A stretch of 13,547 nt of DNA, taken from assembly GCA_021299615.1 (NCBI GenBank), contig JAJTHC010000164.1, positions 1 to 13,547 of the forward strand. Reading direction: 5' to 3'. Positions 12,708 through 13,547 of the stretch are shown here, in pieces (position 1 is the first letter of the stretch; each line of letters starts with the position of its first letter). The notes under the pieces are model-generated. The model searched no databases, was not told the DNA's origin, and saw only the letters and a list, made by a program, of their open reading frames with translations. The DNA comes from Vampirovibrionales bacterium (GTDB taxonomy: Bacteria > Cyanobacteriota > Vampirovibrionia > Vampirovibrionales > JAJTHC01). A program made the position numbers and the translations under genes.

Positions 12708-13547
12708 ATGATGGGATCGTATATGGGTAGTGGTACTTCACAAGTAATTAATTACGTACCACCGCAAGTCAACAATTTTTATAACCAAGGGTCTAATTAC
12801 GGGCAAGGCTATCCACAGCCTCAACCGAATTATGCTCAGCCACAGCCTCAACCGAATTATGCTCAGCCACAGCCTCAACCGAATTATGCTCAGCCACAAC
12901 CTCAACCTCAAGCCCCTCAAGGGTATGGACAAGGGCAAAGCTATTCGGTTCCTCAACCCGCACCGAGCTATCAACCACCTTCTCAACCGAATTACGGCTA
13001 TAACGCACCGAATGTGAACAACTACTATAATCAAGGTAGTGGTTATTCTGCTCCACAAGCACCGCCTAGCTATCAGCCAGACCCTCAAACATCATCTACC
13101 TATAGTTACCCGCCTGCTCAAGGGCAAGGTTACAACTATAACGCTAACGTGCCAATCGTTAACGTATATAATCAGGTTCAAGGTCCTCGTTATAACAATG
13201 ACAATTCTTACAATAGATCCAACGATTACTCCAAGTTGCCAGCACCAAGACCTTACAATAACGACAAGGCATACGGTAAAGGCATGCAAATGTCGCCTGA
13301 TTTCATCAAAGGCTTCATGATGGCAAGCTTAAGCATGGGAATGCTTGCAGGACAAGTGAACCAGCCGCCATATGGTAAAGATCAAGCTTATGGCATGGGC
13401 GATGACTATTGCCCACCAGGCATGAAGAAGCCTTCGTATGATATGAAGAAGCCTTCTTATGAAGTGCCAAAGCCTTATAATCCACCAGCGAATTCGTACG
13501 ACGATGCGACCACTTTGCCAGTAGTACCATACGGTAGAGGAGGTGGA
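12708..13547 (+). CDS. Pro/Gln/Asn/Tyr-rich low-complexity protein, 3' end beyond the window
   Basis: An open frame of 280 codons runs from the ATG at 12708 (a second ATG follows at 12711) to the window edge without a stop. AAGGGG lies about 9 nt upstream. I recognise no family. The protein has no signal peptide and is built of P, Q, N, Y, G and S. It includes three exact PQPQPNYAQ repeats (residues 36-62) and three degenerate modules VNNFYNQG (21-28), VNNYYNQG (103-110) and VNVYNQV (151-157). A Met-rich hydrophobic stretch SPDFIKGFMMASLSMGMLAG (196-215) interrupts the low complexity. The tail has MKKPSYD/MKKPSYE repeats (239-252). Only one Cys is present. Such composition suits a disordered scaffold, phase-separating or adhesive surface protein; the role is not determinable. 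Several long frames on both strands here are by-products of the repetitive codons. Confidence 0.85.
   Translation, partial: MMGSYMGSGTSQVINYVPPQVNNFYNQGSNYGQGYPQPQPNYAQPQPQPNYAQPQPQPNYAQPQPQPQAPQGYGQGQSYSVPQPAPSYQPPSQPNYGYNAPNVNNYYNQGSGYSAPQAPPSYQPDPQTSSTYSYPPAQGQGYNYNANVPIVNVYNQVQGPRYNNDNSYNRSNDYSKLPAPRPYNNDKAYGKGMQMSPDFIKGFMMASLSMGMLAGQVNQPPYGKDQAYGMGDDYCPPGMKKPSYDMKKPSYEVPKPYNPPANSYDDATTLPVVPYGRGGG
12813..12893 (+). repeat. Three perfect 27-bp tandem repeats
   Basis: Three identical, in-frame 27-bp units (12813-12839, 12840-12866, 12867-12893), each encoding PQPQPNYAQ, with a partial fourth unit after them. Identity includes third codon positions, pointing to recent expansion and likely length variation between strains. 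Confidence 0.95.

Noticed and set aside
12813..12893. Possible CRISPR-like array
   Set aside because: The repeats are directly adjacent without spacers and are in frame within a coding sequence.
12738..13088. Minus-strand frames with RLWLSIIRL repeats and plus-strand MLSHSLNRI repeats
   Set aside because: By-products of the 27-bp tandem repeat in other frames. The frame starting at 12708 has a Shine-Dalgarno and stays open for 840 nt.
1..13547. tRNA, rRNA or riboswitch genes
   Set aside because: No cloverleaf, rRNA core or recognisable riboswitch motif was seen by eye on either strand. A covariance-model scan was not possible.

Overview
The window comes from a motile (flagellated) bacterium of moderate GC content. 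Conserved genes (rubrerythrin, UbiD, MgtE, FliI, flagellin) alternate with visibly AT-richer accessory genes and many dispersed repeats. No rRNA, tRNA or CRISPR array was seen. The lineage cannot be fixed from the sequence alone. My weak impression is a non-photosynthetic relative of Cyanobacteria (Vampirovibrio/Melainabacteria-like); treat this as a guess.

Layout. The left edge holds the N-terminus of an IS1595-like transposase (minus strand), then a single-domain rubrerythrin (minus). Next come two copies of a roughly 150-bp palindromic repeat, an unknown single-pass membrane protein (plus), and a short flagellin (minus) whose stop codon shares a TTAA with the membrane protein's stop. A UbiD-family decarboxylase (minus) follows. 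A start-less, truncated KAP P-loop NTPase remnant (plus) comes next, then two more repeat copies. The long minus-strand block 11044-6008 reads fliI, SMC/OLD-like ATPase, putative PD-(D/E)XK nuclease, mgtE. The ATPase and nuclease genes overlap by 17 nt. The nuclease gene is followed after only 10 nt by mgtE, so the AT-rich two-gene cassette may be transcribed with the magnesium transporter.

Upstream of fliI, 113 bp of its coding start (exactly the unusual N-terminal extension) plus a diverged copy of its promoter are duplicated about 1.06 kb away in direct orientation. Between the two copies lies an AT-rich unknown gene. Its proper start and Shine-Dalgarno are separated from its reading frame by a run of 11 C. 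With 10 (or 13) C the gene would read as one 179-residue protein (180 with 13), so it looks like a homopolymer-switched (phase-variable) gene or a homopolymer sequencing error.

The right edge carries the first 280 codons of a Pro/Gln/Asn/Tyr-rich low-complexity protein that runs off the window. It contains three perfect 27-bp tandem repeats. A GTAAC-N5-GTAAC direct repeat occurs upstream of this gene and upstream of flagellin.

Most notable items: the poly-C switch candidate, the uncharacterised ATPase-nuclease pair next to mgtE, the fliI 5'-end duplication, and the MITE-like palindromic repeat family (six full or partial copies).
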